From CAWGMT01 sp963823675 (GTDB lineage: Bacteria > Planctomycetota > Planctomycetia > Isosphaerales > Isosphaeraceae), in NCBI GenBank assembly GCA_963823675.1, contig CAWGMT010000004.1, positions 496,001 to 560,000 on the forward strand: a stretch of 64,000 nucleotides of DNA. Reading direction: 5' to 3'. How positions within the stretch are numbered: position 1 is the stretch's first letter; every line of letters starts with the position of its first letter. The translations under genes and the position numbers were made by a program. Positions 22,197 to 31,040 of the stretch are shown here, in pieces. The notes under the pieces were generated by a model. The model was given only the letters and a program-made list of their open reading frames with translations. It was not told the origin of the DNA and did no database searches.

Positions 22197-23180
22197 TCAG
22201 GTAATGCGAACGGGCTGCCGGCGGCGGCCGCGAGCGTCGCCGCCCCCCTGTCCTTCGGCCGCGGCGCGCGCCAGGCGGCGGCGGCGAGCCCCGAAAAAGA
22301 GAGCATCAAAACCGACCCAGTGGCCGCTGGGAGTCGTGGCGATCACCAGACATGCCAGCAGCTCGACCAGGTTCTTGCTGACGATCCAGTAGTGGCCCTC
22401 CGCCTTGGGATTGGGCGGAACACCCGGCCAGGGCGGCATCGAGAGGTAGATCATCGCGAGGAATACCGCCGCGCCGAGCGCCGCCCACGGGGTCATGAAG
22501 CCCGCCATCAAACAGACGCCGATCGCGATCAGGCCAAAGACGGTGAGACGGTTGATGTAGTCCAGGTAGGTCCATGGCGGCGAGGCCGCGCCGGCCGACA
22601 TGATCTGATCGGCGGTCGCCAGCTTCACGACCGCGCCGCGCAAGCCATTCTCCCGTTCGATCAAGGGCGCGGTCAGCGCCCGCCGATCGGCGTCGACGCC
22701 GCGGCGGGCCTCGGAGGCGCGCTCGCGCTGGAAGGCGATGGCGCCCGGGTCGGACTCGACTTGCTGGACCTTGGCGAGATCGTGGTAGTATTTCTGCCGC
22801 TTCTCGTCGTTCTCGGGATCATGGAACCAGTATTCGGCCCATTGCTGGTTGTCTTCCAGGATCTTCTGCGCCTGCAACCTCTGTTCCTGGGTGAAGTGGA
22901 ACTGATCGGCGATGCGCGTCACCTCGTCGCTCCACGCGGCCTTCAATCGGGGCGGGTCGAGGAGGGCCAGGCCATTGACGTCGGGAATCATCCCACGGAA
23001 GTAGGTGGCCAGCGGTCCGGCCGCGTTCCGCAGGTAGATCTCGGCCGAAAACGGTTCCTTCCCGCTGGTGGTCGACTCGAGCTTTTCCCATCCTTCGTAG
23101 AGGAAATGCCAGCCGATGGCCACTCGAAGCAGGATGATGGACAACGCTGCAAAAAAGCCGGGATAGTAGCGGGACATCAT
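22197..23180 (-). CDS. DoxX-like membrane protein
   Basis: A 327-residue protein starting MMSRYYPGFFAALSIILLRV, with a first helix typical of DoxX (RVAIGWHFLYEGWEKL). A long extracytoplasmic loop of about 180 charged residues follows, then three C-terminal helices (FGLIAIGVCLMAGFM, WAALGAAVFLAMIYLS, LVELLACLVIATTP). DoxX proteins are linked to redox or respiratory chains. The direct link to a Gfo/Idh/MocA gene 25 bases downstream suggests it serves the exported oxidoreductase. The frame is open upstream of ATG 23180, but that part is encoded by an AT-rich repeat and is not counted. The C-terminal ~30 residues are Arg/Gly-rich. Confidence 0.75.
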   Translation of the reverse strand: MMSRYYPGFFAALSIILLRVAIGWHFLYEGWEKLESTTSGKEPFSAEIYLRNAAGPLATYFRGMIPDVNGLALLDPPRLKAAWSDEVTRIADQFHFTQEQRLQAQKILEDNQQWAEYWFHDPENDEKRQKYYHDLAKVQQVESDPGAIAFQRERASEARRGVDADRRALTAPLIERENGLRGAVVKLATADQIMSAGAASPPWTYLDYINRLTVFGLIAIGVCLMAGFMTPWAALGAAVFLAMIYLSMPPWPGVPPNPKAEGHYWIVSKNLVELLACLVIATTPSGHWVGFDALFFGARRRRLARAAAEGQGGGDARGRRRQPVRIT

Positions 23181-23240
23181 TTCAAGATCCAAAATCCAGA
23201 TTTCGAGGTCCAAGATCCAAATTCCAAACTCCACAATCAG
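23178..23240 (-). repeat. AT-rich intergenic repeat (GATCCAAA / ATTCCAAA type)
   Basis: Low-GC run built from variations of AAGATCCAAAATCCAGATTT and AAATTCCAAACTCC, in sharp contrast to the GC-rich surroundings. A run of the same flavour lies at 48489-48549. It sits directly upstream of the DoxX-like start codon. Confidence 0.6.
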
Positions 23241-23278
23241 GCACCCTGCGTCCAGATCCCCCAACAGTATATCGCGTT

Positions 23279-24343
23279 TTATCCCGGGGCGAAATCGTGC
23301 TCGGTCAGGCCCAGGACGTGGAGGCGGGCAGTTGTGTCGGGGTTGGACCGCTCGACGATCAGGGCGCCGAACTCGGGATGATCGGCGATGAAGGCGCGGG
23401 CGGCTTCGGGACCGAGTAAATAAAAGGCGGTCGAGAGGGCGTCGGCGAGCGCGGCAGTGGGAGCGAGCACCGTCACGCTGGCCGGCCCGCGCGCCGGCTC
23501 ACCCGTTCTGGGGTCGATGATATGGCCGTAAACCTGTCCGTCGATCTCGAAGTGCTGGAACGTCGAGCCCGATGTTCCCAGCGCCCGGTTGCGCACCCGG
23601 ATCGTGCCCAGCGGCGACTCAGGCTGGAACGGGTTGCGCAGCGCGATCTCCCAGCGGCCCCCGAGCCGGCCGGGCGGGGAGCCGAGGGCGTACAGGCTCG
23701 ATCGCCCACCGTGCACCAGCGCCGAGGTCGGCCACCAGTGAGCGGCGACCACGGCGACGGCCCGATCGATGGCATATCCCTTGCCGATGCTGCCCAGATT
23801 GATCCGCACGCCTTCCCGATCGAACGCGACGGTCCGGCGTTCGCCGTCGAGCCGCAGGTGCTGCCAGCCGGTACGGGAGCGGGCGTCGGCGAGGGTCGCC
23901 TCGTCCGGCCTGCGTCTGGGGCCTTTGACGAATCCCCAGGCTTCGGACAGCGGCCCGGCCGAGACGTCGTAAGCGCCCTCGGTTTGCTGGCTGAGACCGA
24001 TGGCGGTTTCCAGCAAATGGAACAGGCCCGATTCGACTTCGACCGGGCCCAGGTGGGCCGTGGCGTTCAACCGGCTGACCTCGGAATCGTCGCGGTAAAC
24101 GGTGAGCTGGGCTTCGAGTGCGTCGATCAAATCGAGAGCGCGACACGCGAGGTCAACGGCGCCGGGCGTGCTCGATGGCAAGCGCACCTCGAAATAGGAG
24201 CCCATGGCGGGTCGCGATACGGTCACGAGATCCGGCCGTCCCGCGTCGGGCCCATTCCCGCCCGCACTCGCCAGACTGGCGGCGCTGCGCCCTCGGAAAC
24301 GCAATAGTTCGCGGCGATTGACGCCGGTTCGGGGTGATTTCAC
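23279..24343 (-). CDS. apbE: FAD:protein FMN transferase (ApbE family)
   Basis: ApbE attaches FMN covalently to Ser/Thr of exported redox proteins such as Rnf or Nqr subunits. Visible motifs are MGSYFEVRL near the N-terminus, INLGSIGKGYAIDRAVA (the AMP/Mg2+ binding core) and HIIDPRTGEPARGPASVTVL. The N-terminus VNRRELLRFRGRSAASL looks like a twin-arginine or short export signal. The GTG at 24343 is chosen because the region upstream to 24406 matches nothing; no clear ribosome binding site decides it. It lies 98 bases upstream of the DoxX-like gene on the same strand and may be in one unit with the redox pair. Confidence 0.85.
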   Translation of the reverse strand: MKSPRTGVNRRELLRFRGRSAASLASAGGNGPDAGRPDLVTVSRPAMGSYFEVRLPSSTPGAVDLACRALDLIDALEAQLTVYRDDSEVSRLNATAHLGPVEVESGLFHLLETAIGLSQQTEGAYDVSAGPLSEAWGFVKGPRRRPDEATLADARSRTGWQHLRLDGERRTVAFDREGVRINLGSIGKGYAIDRAVAVVAAHWWPTSALVHGGRSSLYALGSPPGRLGGRWEIALRNPFQPESPLGTIRVRNRALGTSGSTFQHFEIDGQVYGHIIDPRTGEPARGPASVTVLAPTAALADALSTAFYLLGPEAARAFIADHPEFGALIVERSNPDTTARLHVLGLTEHDFAPG

Positions 24344-24598
24344 GCGAAGGCTCGAGTTTTTCAGGGGTGGGCAATGCGTGCGGGACCCGACGGCTACGCG
24401 CAGCACTGGTCAGGGATCCCCATTACAAGGCAGTTACCCTAGTATAACCACCGCAGCCCAGCGAGAAGAGCCGAGCCCGATGAGAATCGTACGAAACCGG
24501 GAACGCGGGGATAAAAGATGCGTCGCGCGGCCAGGCCGTCGCTGGCAAGAGCCGTGACCTAGACTGTGATCAGGGAGCTTGGATTCTATCTCGCGGAA

Positions 24599-26072
24599 AT
24601 GGTTATGAACTCGACTTGGGCACGGTACAGCCGATGGCTGCCGGGACCGGCTGAGCTGGTCTTCGGGACCATTCTGGGCATGATTCTGATTGGCGGCCGC
24701 CATGCCCTGCTCGACGATCCGGGCACGTCGTGGCATCTCAGGCTGGGCCGGGACATCCTGGCCACGGGGTCGGTCCCGCGCTTCGATACGCTGACCTTCA
24801 CCCACGAACAAGACCCGTGGGTTGACCAGTCGTGGGCATTCGACGTTTTGCTGGCCGCCGTGGTCAACAGTTGGGGCTGGTCGGGCGCGATCGGGCTCGC
24901 TGCCCTGGGACTCGCTGCCCTTTATGCGACCCTGGCACGCGGATTGATCCGGGACGGGACCTCCCCGATCGTCGCGATTGTGGTCGCGCTGCTTGCAGCG
25001 GGGATCGGCTCGATCCACTTCCTGATCCGGCCTCACCTTTTCACCTTTGCGTTCGTTTACCTCACGTTTCGAGCCTGCCAAAAGCAGCATGAGAAGGGGG
25101 GCTGGCACGTCGCGGCGGTACCGGTCTATACGGCGATCCTGGCCAACCTGCACGGCGGGTTCGTGGCATTGCCCTTGATTGTTGCCACCGCCGGGTTCGG
25201 TCATGTGATCTCGGGACCATGGGATCCGGCCCGGCGCCGCGAGCTGATCAGGTTCGCGGGCGTCTTCGGCGCGTCCATCCTGGCGGCCTTGCTGAACCCG
25301 TACGGCTTCGGCCTTTATCGCCACGTCGCGAGACTGCTCGTTTCCAGCGGGGTCACCAGCCTGATCATCGAATATCAGCCCGCGCCCTTTGGCAAGCCGG
25401 AGGCCGAGGCGCTCGAGTGGGCCCTGCTGGGCCTGGTGGCTTTGCCCGTCGTCTCGTCGCGACGCATCGACCGGTATTTTCTGCCCCACGTTTTGGTGTG
25501 GCTGCATCTGGCGTTAACTTCGATCCGCAATGCGCCGATCTTTGCCATGGCTGCCGCGCCGGCGCTGGCCGTACTCATCGATGGCTTGCCGATCTTGTAC
25601 CGGCGGTCCTGGAAGAGCGTGGGCGCGCGGCCGGTCTGGGTGCCCGCCGTCACGACGGCCGTCGTGCTGCTCGTGGCCGTGGGTGTAAAGCTGGGAGGAT
25701 TCGACACCAAGAAATGGCCGCTGCCCGCGCTGGCCAGCCTGAACGCGCAGCCAGCAAGCGCGCGTCTCTTTCACGAACAGGACTGGGGCGGCCTGATCGC
25801 GGCGGAGTGCCGGCCGCCGCGGCATACGTATCTCGACGATCGATTCGAGCTTTTCGGCAAGGAAGCGATCATCGAGTATGTGGACGTGCTGTCGGGCGGA
25901 CCAGCCTGGGACGACGTTCCGCGACCGTGACCACATCGACCTGGTCTGGCTCCGCCCCGAGCGTGGGCTGGCCAGGCGCCTGAGGAAGGAGCCGGGATGG
26001 GATGTCGTCTATCAAGACAAGGTATCGGTTTTGATGAAGCACGCGCCGACGGGCCGGGTCGCGGCCCGCTAA
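24599..26072 (+). CDS. Polytopic membrane protein, glycosyltransferase-like (frame break near 25920)
   Basis: About 490 residues with ten or so hydrophobic helices (GTILGMILIGG, AIGLAALGLAALYATLA, VAIVVALLAAGIGSIHFLI, FAGVFGASILAALLN). Between the first helices is DDPGTSWHLRLGRDILATGS, a motif seen in planctomycete membrane proteins resembling GT39/PMT-type glycosyltransferases, where an Asp of the first loop acts in catalysis. The C-terminal 48 residues (DRDHIDLVWLRPERGLAR) are recovered after a one-base correction near 25920. The start may be ATG 24599 or 24605, and the frame is open to 24566. It is divergent from apbE. The substrate is unknown. Confidence 0.75.
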
Positions 26073-26091
26073 ATCGCCTCGCACGACATTC

Positions 26092-27725
26092 TCATCCCGC
26101 TTTGGCTTTAGCGGACTGGCCGCCCTTGAGCTCTTCGCGGACGGCCTTGATGATCTCGTCGGGAAGCTGGATCGTCCATGCGTTCAGCTTTCCGGACTCG
26201 ACCTCGAAGTGCGCATCCGTTCCTTGCCAGAACGACTCCGAAACAGCGACGAATTTGCTCATGGCCGCCGATTGGTTTTGACCCTGGAGCATCCCCCCTG
26301 CTGCGCCCATTCCCATTTGTCCTTGGGAGTACGCAGGATCGTTCTCGTCCGGCGGCTTTGCGACGACATTGATTCCGAGGTCATTAGCCCAATACATCGG
26401 CCCCATCGCCGTGTAAGCGAGGACGTCGAACCGTTCCCCCTCGACTTTCACTCCGTTAAGGTGCGCAGAAATCGTCTGGGGAGGGCGGGAACGCAAGACG
26501 ACAAGACGAGTCAGGCTGTATTTGCCGGTGTCAAGCTTGACATCGCCTGGCTCAGGACCGGCGTCGTCCCATCGCAGCAGGTCGGCATAGAGATGCGTGG
26601 GGTCGCTCTTCAAATCCCCGAGGTCCCCACCCCCGCGTTCGCCCGGACCGGCGAATCGCCAGAAATACAATGACCGACGTGCAGTGGGGACCTCGGCCTG
26701 ATTGATTCCGCCTGCGCCAATCCGCAGAGGATCGACCGGGTGGCGCCCGAGCTCCACCCGAGATTTGGGCCGCCCAACGTCCAGTGCAACGGAGCTTGAT
26801 AAGTGGCGCCCGCATGCGTGAACGACGCTTCGACCAGGTACTTCTTGGCAGCCAGGTCAGCCGGCCAGGCGACATTTAACGCCACCTGCCCCGTGTCCGG
26901 AGGCGCTTTGGGACAGATGATTGACCTGACAATCTTGACTCCCGGCAGAACGTTCAAGCTATCATGGGCGCGCCATAAATTCGGCCCTTTCCACCGGCGA
27001 ACGAGGTCAAATTGCCAGTCGCCGGGTTGGACAACGCCGAAATCGACGAAGCCGTTCTCGTCCGAGACGCGCTGAATGACGTGGGTGTATGGCGAGTCCG
27101 CCGTCCCCATGGCGCCGAAGCCGCCGCCGAGGCCGCCGGCGAAGCCCCCCATGCCGCCCATACCGATGGGCCTCGCTTGCGTGCCCCTACCGAGCGCGAC
27201 TTCATATCCAACCGCCGGCGGTCCATCGAGCGTCTCCTGGGTGAGCTTGAACGAAACGGGAATCCAATCGGGAGTTTGGCCGGGCCGAAATGCCTCGGCC
27301 ATTGTCCGCAGTTGCTTGAGCATTTCTTGATTGGTCGCCTGAGCCTGGGCGAGGGCCTGGGCGAGTTGAGCATTGGCCTCGGCCACCTGCCTCTCCGCGC
27401 GTACTGACTGCTGGCGTACGAGCGCAAGCGCAGCACCACACACCACGACCAGGAGGAGAAGGCACGTTCCGATCAACACGCGCTGGGTCATGATCTTCCC
27501 TTTCATTGCCTCGAACCAAAGCCGGCGCGCCACGGCCGCCGGGTCGCCGAATTGTTCCAGGACGCGGGCTTGCGCCGCGTTCGCGTCGGCCCCGCGCAAG
27601 AGCTCGCGCTTGTACGCACACGCCAGGTGATCGGTCAGCTCGTCGAGGATGTCCTGGCGCACGCTGGGCGGCTCACCGTCCCGAGGCGGCGGAAGCTCGG
27701 CCGAAAGCGTTTGGCGAAAGTCCAT
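26092..27725 (-). CDS. HAAS/permease-prefix domain membrane-anchored protein (frame break near 26745)
   Basis: The N-terminal ~70 residues (RQDILDELTDHLACAYKREL, then VLEQFGDPAAVARRLW) form a HAAS/permease-prefix domain, the type found in partners of PadR regulators. One transmembrane helix follows (VLIGTCLLLLVVVCGAALAL), then a coiled coil (AERQVAEANAQLAQALAQAQ), a Gly/Met-rich linker and a large periplasmic part of unknown fold. The part after about residue 325 is in another frame and joins near 26745 (LGRHPVDPLRIGAGG). The total is about 540 residues. The gene lies downstream of the PadR gene on the same strand, so it is the likely regulated target. Confidence 0.75.
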
Positions 27726-27732
27726 ATGGCAA

Positions 27733-27760
27733 TTGCCAGTTGTCAGTTGTCAGTTGTCAG
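27733..27760 (+). repeat. Heptamer tandem repeat (TTGTCAG)
   Basis: Four head-to-tail heptamers: one variant (TTGCCAG) and three exact TTGTCAG copies. It lies eight bases upstream of the start codon of the HAAS-domain gene. Short tandem heptamers of this kind are known from cyanobacteria as STRR repeats. Confidence 0.75.
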
Positions 27761-27823
27761 TGGCGAGTGCTGCGTGGCCAGGCGACCGGCTGATGGAAAT
27801 ATACGCAGGATCGAGTGATCGTG

Positions 27824-27844
27824 GGACGGATTGGCAATCCGTCC
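27824..27844 (+). repeat. Perfect 9-bp palindrome with 3-base loop
   Basis: GGACGGATT and AATCCGTCC flank GGC. This hairpin is REP-like and lies between the PadR gene and its HAAS-domain neighbour, where it could attenuate transcription. Confidence 0.75.
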
Positions 27845-27903
27845 TACGGTGAAATTGCATCTGGCGGCCGCCTTCGTGCTCGCTGGGCCGCGGTTGACGG
27901 AAC

Positions 27904-27949
27904 CCCCCATCCGGCCCTTCGGGCCGCCTTCCCCCACGAGGGGGGGAAG
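27904..27949 (+). repeat. Double-hairpin palindromic element
   Basis: Two adjacent hairpins: CGGCCC-TTC-GGGCCG at 27912-27926, and CTTCCCCC with GGGGGGAAG at 27928-27949. The arrangement resembles dispersed planctomycete intergenic elements. On the minus strand it lies 36-81 bases after the PadR stop codon, but it lacks a T-run. Confidence 0.65.
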
Positions 27950-27984
27950 CCCAACGTGGACCATCCCTTCATTCCACTCTAAAC

Positions 27985-28334
27985 TCAGCTATGACCGAAG
28001 CCGGCCAGCCCCGACCGGCCGGAGCCCAGCACGCCATTGATGCCGGCCGTGAAGTTGAGCCACGTGCGCTGCGCGCCGCCAGCTCGCGCTTGCCGGCTTC
28101 CGTCGCTTCGTAATACTTGCGTCTGCGGCCATCGGCCTCGCGCCAGAACGACCGCAAGAGCTTCTGCCGCTCCAGCCGGTGCAGCGCCGGGTAAAGCGAG
28201 CCTTCCTTCAACTCGAAATAGCCGCCCGACCGCTCGGCCACCGTCTGCGCCACCTCGTAGCCGTAAGTTGGCCCTTGCGTGGCGATCTCCAGGATCAACA
28301 TCTCCACCGCACTTCCCAGGAATTGCGAGTCCAT
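27985..28334 (-). CDS. PadR family transcriptional regulator (frame break near 28070)
   Basis: A PadR-type winged helix: the MLILEIATQGPTYGYEVAQT helix-turn-helix, the recognition part LKEGSLYPALHRLERQKLL and the wing WREADGRRRKYYEATEAGKR. The start at ATG 28334 follows an AGGAG. Past residue ~85 the uncorrected frame becomes nonsense. One base restored near 28070 gives RTWLNFTAGINGVLGSG, the normal PadR C-terminal helix, and a stop at 27985. PadR proteins usually repress membrane or efflux genes and themselves. Here a palindrome sits over the promoter, and a HAAS-domain gene follows on the same strand. Confidence 0.85.
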
Positions 28335-28345
28335 ACCTAGAGCTC

Positions 28346-28370
28346 CTATGTGTCTCTCTCTAATACATAG
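28346..28370 (-). promoter_or_regulatory. Candidate PadR autoregulatory operator
   Basis: CTATGT, a 13-base spacer and ACATAG form a palindrome ending just before the AGGAG of padR. ATGT...ACAT dyads are the usual core of PadR-family operators, although spacers of 8-10 bases are more common. Binding here would block ribosome or polymerase access to padR. Confidence 0.5.
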
Positions 28371-28500
28371 AGCGTCGAGGTATCGGAGTCAAGAGGTCCC
28401 TTGGGAATTTAGGGTGCGTTCGCGCAGATTATTGGGATGGATGCGGTGTATATTATTGGGGAGTGGAAGTTTCGGGCTGAGATCACGAGGGTTAAAATCG

Positions 28501-29212
28501 ATGAGCATTCTCACGCCCAGCCCCCCACGACCAGCGATCGTCTATCCGGACAGCGACGGCAAGCCGATGGCCGATAACACCGTGCAATTCCGCTGGATCG
28601 TGACCATCAAGGAAGGGCTGGAAAGGGCATTTCTTGATCGCACCGATGTCTTCGTCGCAGGCGACCTGCTCTGGTATCCAGTCGAAGGCAACCTCGACAT
28701 CAGTGCGGCTCCCGATGCGATGGTCGTATTCGGCCGGCCCAAAGGGGATCGAGGATCGTACCGGCAGTGGGAAGAGGGCGGCATTGCGCCTCAGGTCGTC
28801 TTCGAGGTCCTGTCCCCGAATAATCGAGTCGGTGAGATGGAGCGCAAGCGGCTTTTCTACGATCAATATGGCGTCCAGGAATACTACATCTACGACCCCG
28901 AATACGCGGAACTCTTTGGTCACCAGCGAGTCGGCGGTCAACTCGTCGCCATCCGCGACATGAACGGTTGGATCAGCCCATTGCTTGGTGTTCGATTTGA
29001 CATGAGCGGAAGCGAGCTGAGACTGATTGGCCCGGACGGCCAGCCGTTCGTGAGTTTTCAAGAAATCGCGCGGGAGCGCGACCGCTTCGCGCAAGAGCGC
29101 GACCGCTTCGCGCGGGAGCGCGACTTGGCACTCATCGAACGGGACGCCCAGCGACAGCGCCGAGAAGATGGCCGAACAGCTCAGGTCGCTTGGAATCGAA
29201 CCCAACGCCTGA
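28501..29212 (+). CDS. Uma2 family (PD-(D/E)XK) nuclease-like protein (frame break near 29150)
   Basis: The start at ATG 28501 gives a Uma2/DUF820 protein. The acidic strand APDAMVVFGRPKGD and the core APQVVFEVLSPNNRVGEMERK hold the PD-(D/E)XK-type Asp/Glu residues, and VQEYYIYDPEYAELF is the usual follow-up. The C-terminus is a coiled coil of RERDRFA repeats. The correct tail KMAEQLRSLGIEPNA, ending at 29212, is in another frame, so one base is miscounted between about 29130 and 29158. Uma2 genes occur in many copies in planctomycetes and cyanobacteria; their role is unproven. It stands alone, divergent from padR. Confidence 0.85.
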
Positions 29213-29327
29213 GGGCGTAAGCGGGGGTTGGCCGGTCCAAGATCTCGGCCCCGAATAGGGCGAGAGTACGTAGCCGGGAGGCGCAAGCCACCGGTCCGGA
29301 TCGAATGAGCTACACGCCGCTCTCGGC

Positions 29328-30537
29328 TTACTTTGAGACCCTCAAGTTCTCGAACACGTAAAGCCCGCTCTTACCGGGGCAGACCAGGTTGAGATCGCCG
29401 TCGCCATCGATGTCAATCGCGGTAAGCTGCAACCCCGTGCCAGCCGTCCCGGCGGGAAAATCCCGCAGCGCGCGACGTTCATTCGCTTTGTCGGGAGCGT
29501 TCCTGGCCGGCTCGCCTTGGAAGATGATGTGCCTGACCCAGCGCTTGGACGTCCGGTCGAATTCGTACCAGGCGATCACGGAGCCGTCGGTCGCCCCCGG
29601 CTCGACCTCGTGGGCATACACCCGCTTGCCGGTGACCAGTTCGTGGGCCTTGCCGTCGCCGTCGATGTCGGCCCAGATCAAGGCATGGACCGACGCCACC
29701 GACTTGTCGATCGGTTCTTTGGTCCAGGCCCGTTCGCCGGTTGGTGCCTTGGACTGGCGGAGCCAGAACAAACCGTAGTCGTGTCCCATGCCGTACACGA
29801 GGTCAGAAAGACCGTCGCCGTCGATGTCGCGGGCCAGGATCTGAATTCCCGTCGCGCCCAGATTCCACTCAGGGTGCCACGTCCAGGAATCGCGCGGGCG
29901 CCGCCGGTGCTTCGAACCAGCCTTTGGGGGTAAGCAGGTCGATGCGGCCGTCGCCGTTGACGTCGCCCGAGCCGACCCCGTGACCGGCGGCCGCGGCGCC
30001 GAAGTCATGTTTCCTGAGCTCGTAGCCCTTGCCGCCGCTTTTCGGCGCGACTTCGTACCAGACGACGACCTTGACGCAATTGGGCAGGACGTCCGCTACT
30101 CCGTCGCCGGAGAGGTCAACCAGACACGCAGCCTCGATCGGGCCGGGCAAGTTGACCTCGTGATAGGTCCAGGGCGCGCCGACCTTTCCTGGATCCTCAA
30201 CCCAGCCTACGTTGCCGCCGAAATAGGAGCACGAGACGAAGTTGACGTGCCCGTCGGCGTTGATATCGACCGGAAGGGTCGAGAAGCAGTTGAAGTATGT
30301 GCCGACCCGCGCGACATCGCGAACGTGGTACGGCTTCCAGTCCGGGGCCTGATACCAGGTATCCCCCGAGACGATGTTGAGCTTGCCGTCGTTATCGACA
30401 TCTAGCACCCCGGCGGCTTCGAATTCGCTCTGGCCGTTGATCGTGTGCTGTTTCCACTTCGGCTCGTCGGCACTGGCGCAGGTCGCGCAAGAGAAGAGTG
30501 CCGCGAGCGTGGTCAGGATTGCTCTGGGTCGTTTCAT
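29328..30537 (-). CDS. Secreted FG-GAP/VCBS repeat protein (frame break near 29895)
   Basis: The start at ATG 30537 has GGAG upstream and a signal peptide (AILTTLAALFSCATCASA). About seven FG-GAP/VCBS blades carry calcium-binding loops: DVDNDGKLN, DINADGHVN, DLSGDGVAD, DVNGDGRID, DIDGDGLSD, DIDGDGKAH and DIDGDGDLN. A seven-bladed integrin-type beta-propeller of about 400 residues in the periplasm or on the surface is likely. The two halves join with a one-base correction near 29895 (RDSWTWHPEWNLG). It lies downstream of an oxidoreductase on the same strand, with a 61-bp repeat array in between. Confidence 0.85.
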
Positions 30538-30568
30538 GACAAATCTCCGGAATTCGGCCGGGTCGGTT

Positions 30569-31040
30569 GCCGGCACCAGGCAGAAGACCATCACGCGGAG
30601 CGTGATGACTACGTTCGGCCGGCGTGAAGGCCGGCACCAGGCAGAAGACCATCACGCGGAGCGTGATGACTACGTTCGGCCGGCGCGGACGCCGGCACCA
30701 GGCAGAAGACCATCACGCGGAGCGTGATGACTACGTTCGGCCGGCGCGGACGCCGGCACCAGAAACAACACCATCACGCGGAGCGTGACGACTACGTTCG
30801 GCCGGCGCGGACGCCGGCGCCAGACAGAAGACCATCACGCGGAGCGTGATGACTACGTTCGGCCGGCGCGGACGCCGGCACCAGAAACAACACCATCACG
30901 CGGAGCGTGATGACTACGCTCGGCCGGCGCGGACGCCGGCACCAGAAACAACACCATCACGCGGAGCGTGATGACTACGTTCGGCCGGCGCGGACGCCGG
31001 CACCAGAAACAACACCATCCACGCGGAGCGTGATGACTAT
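30569..31040 (+). repeat. Tandem array of eight 61-bp units, each with two hairpins
   Basis: Units begin (GCCGGC) at 30569, 30630, 30691, 30752, 30813, 30874, 30935 and 30996, exactly 61 bp apart. Each holds CATCACGCGGAGCGTGATG (8-bp arms), and most also hold GCCGGCGCGGACGCCGGC (7-bp arms). The linker between the hairpins alternates between a CAGGCAGAAGACC form and a CAGAAACAACACC form. The last unit has one extra base, and its edge forms the stop codon of the oxidoreductase. There are no unique spacers and no cas genes, so this is not a CRISPR. REP-like repeats with the same hairpin are known to me from planctomycete intergenic DNA. Confidence 0.92.

Noticed and set aside
22188..23381. A 397-codon plus-strand frame
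   Set aside because: It is antisense to the DoxX-like gene, which has clear membrane helices and a typical neighbour.
24434..25507. A 357-codon minus-strand frame rich in Gln, Arg and Asp
   Set aside because: It is antisense to the polytopic membrane protein, and its odd composition is the mirror of hydrophobic codons.
30569..31040. CRISPR array
   Set aside because: The whole 61-bp unit repeats with no unique spacers, and there are no cas genes in the window.
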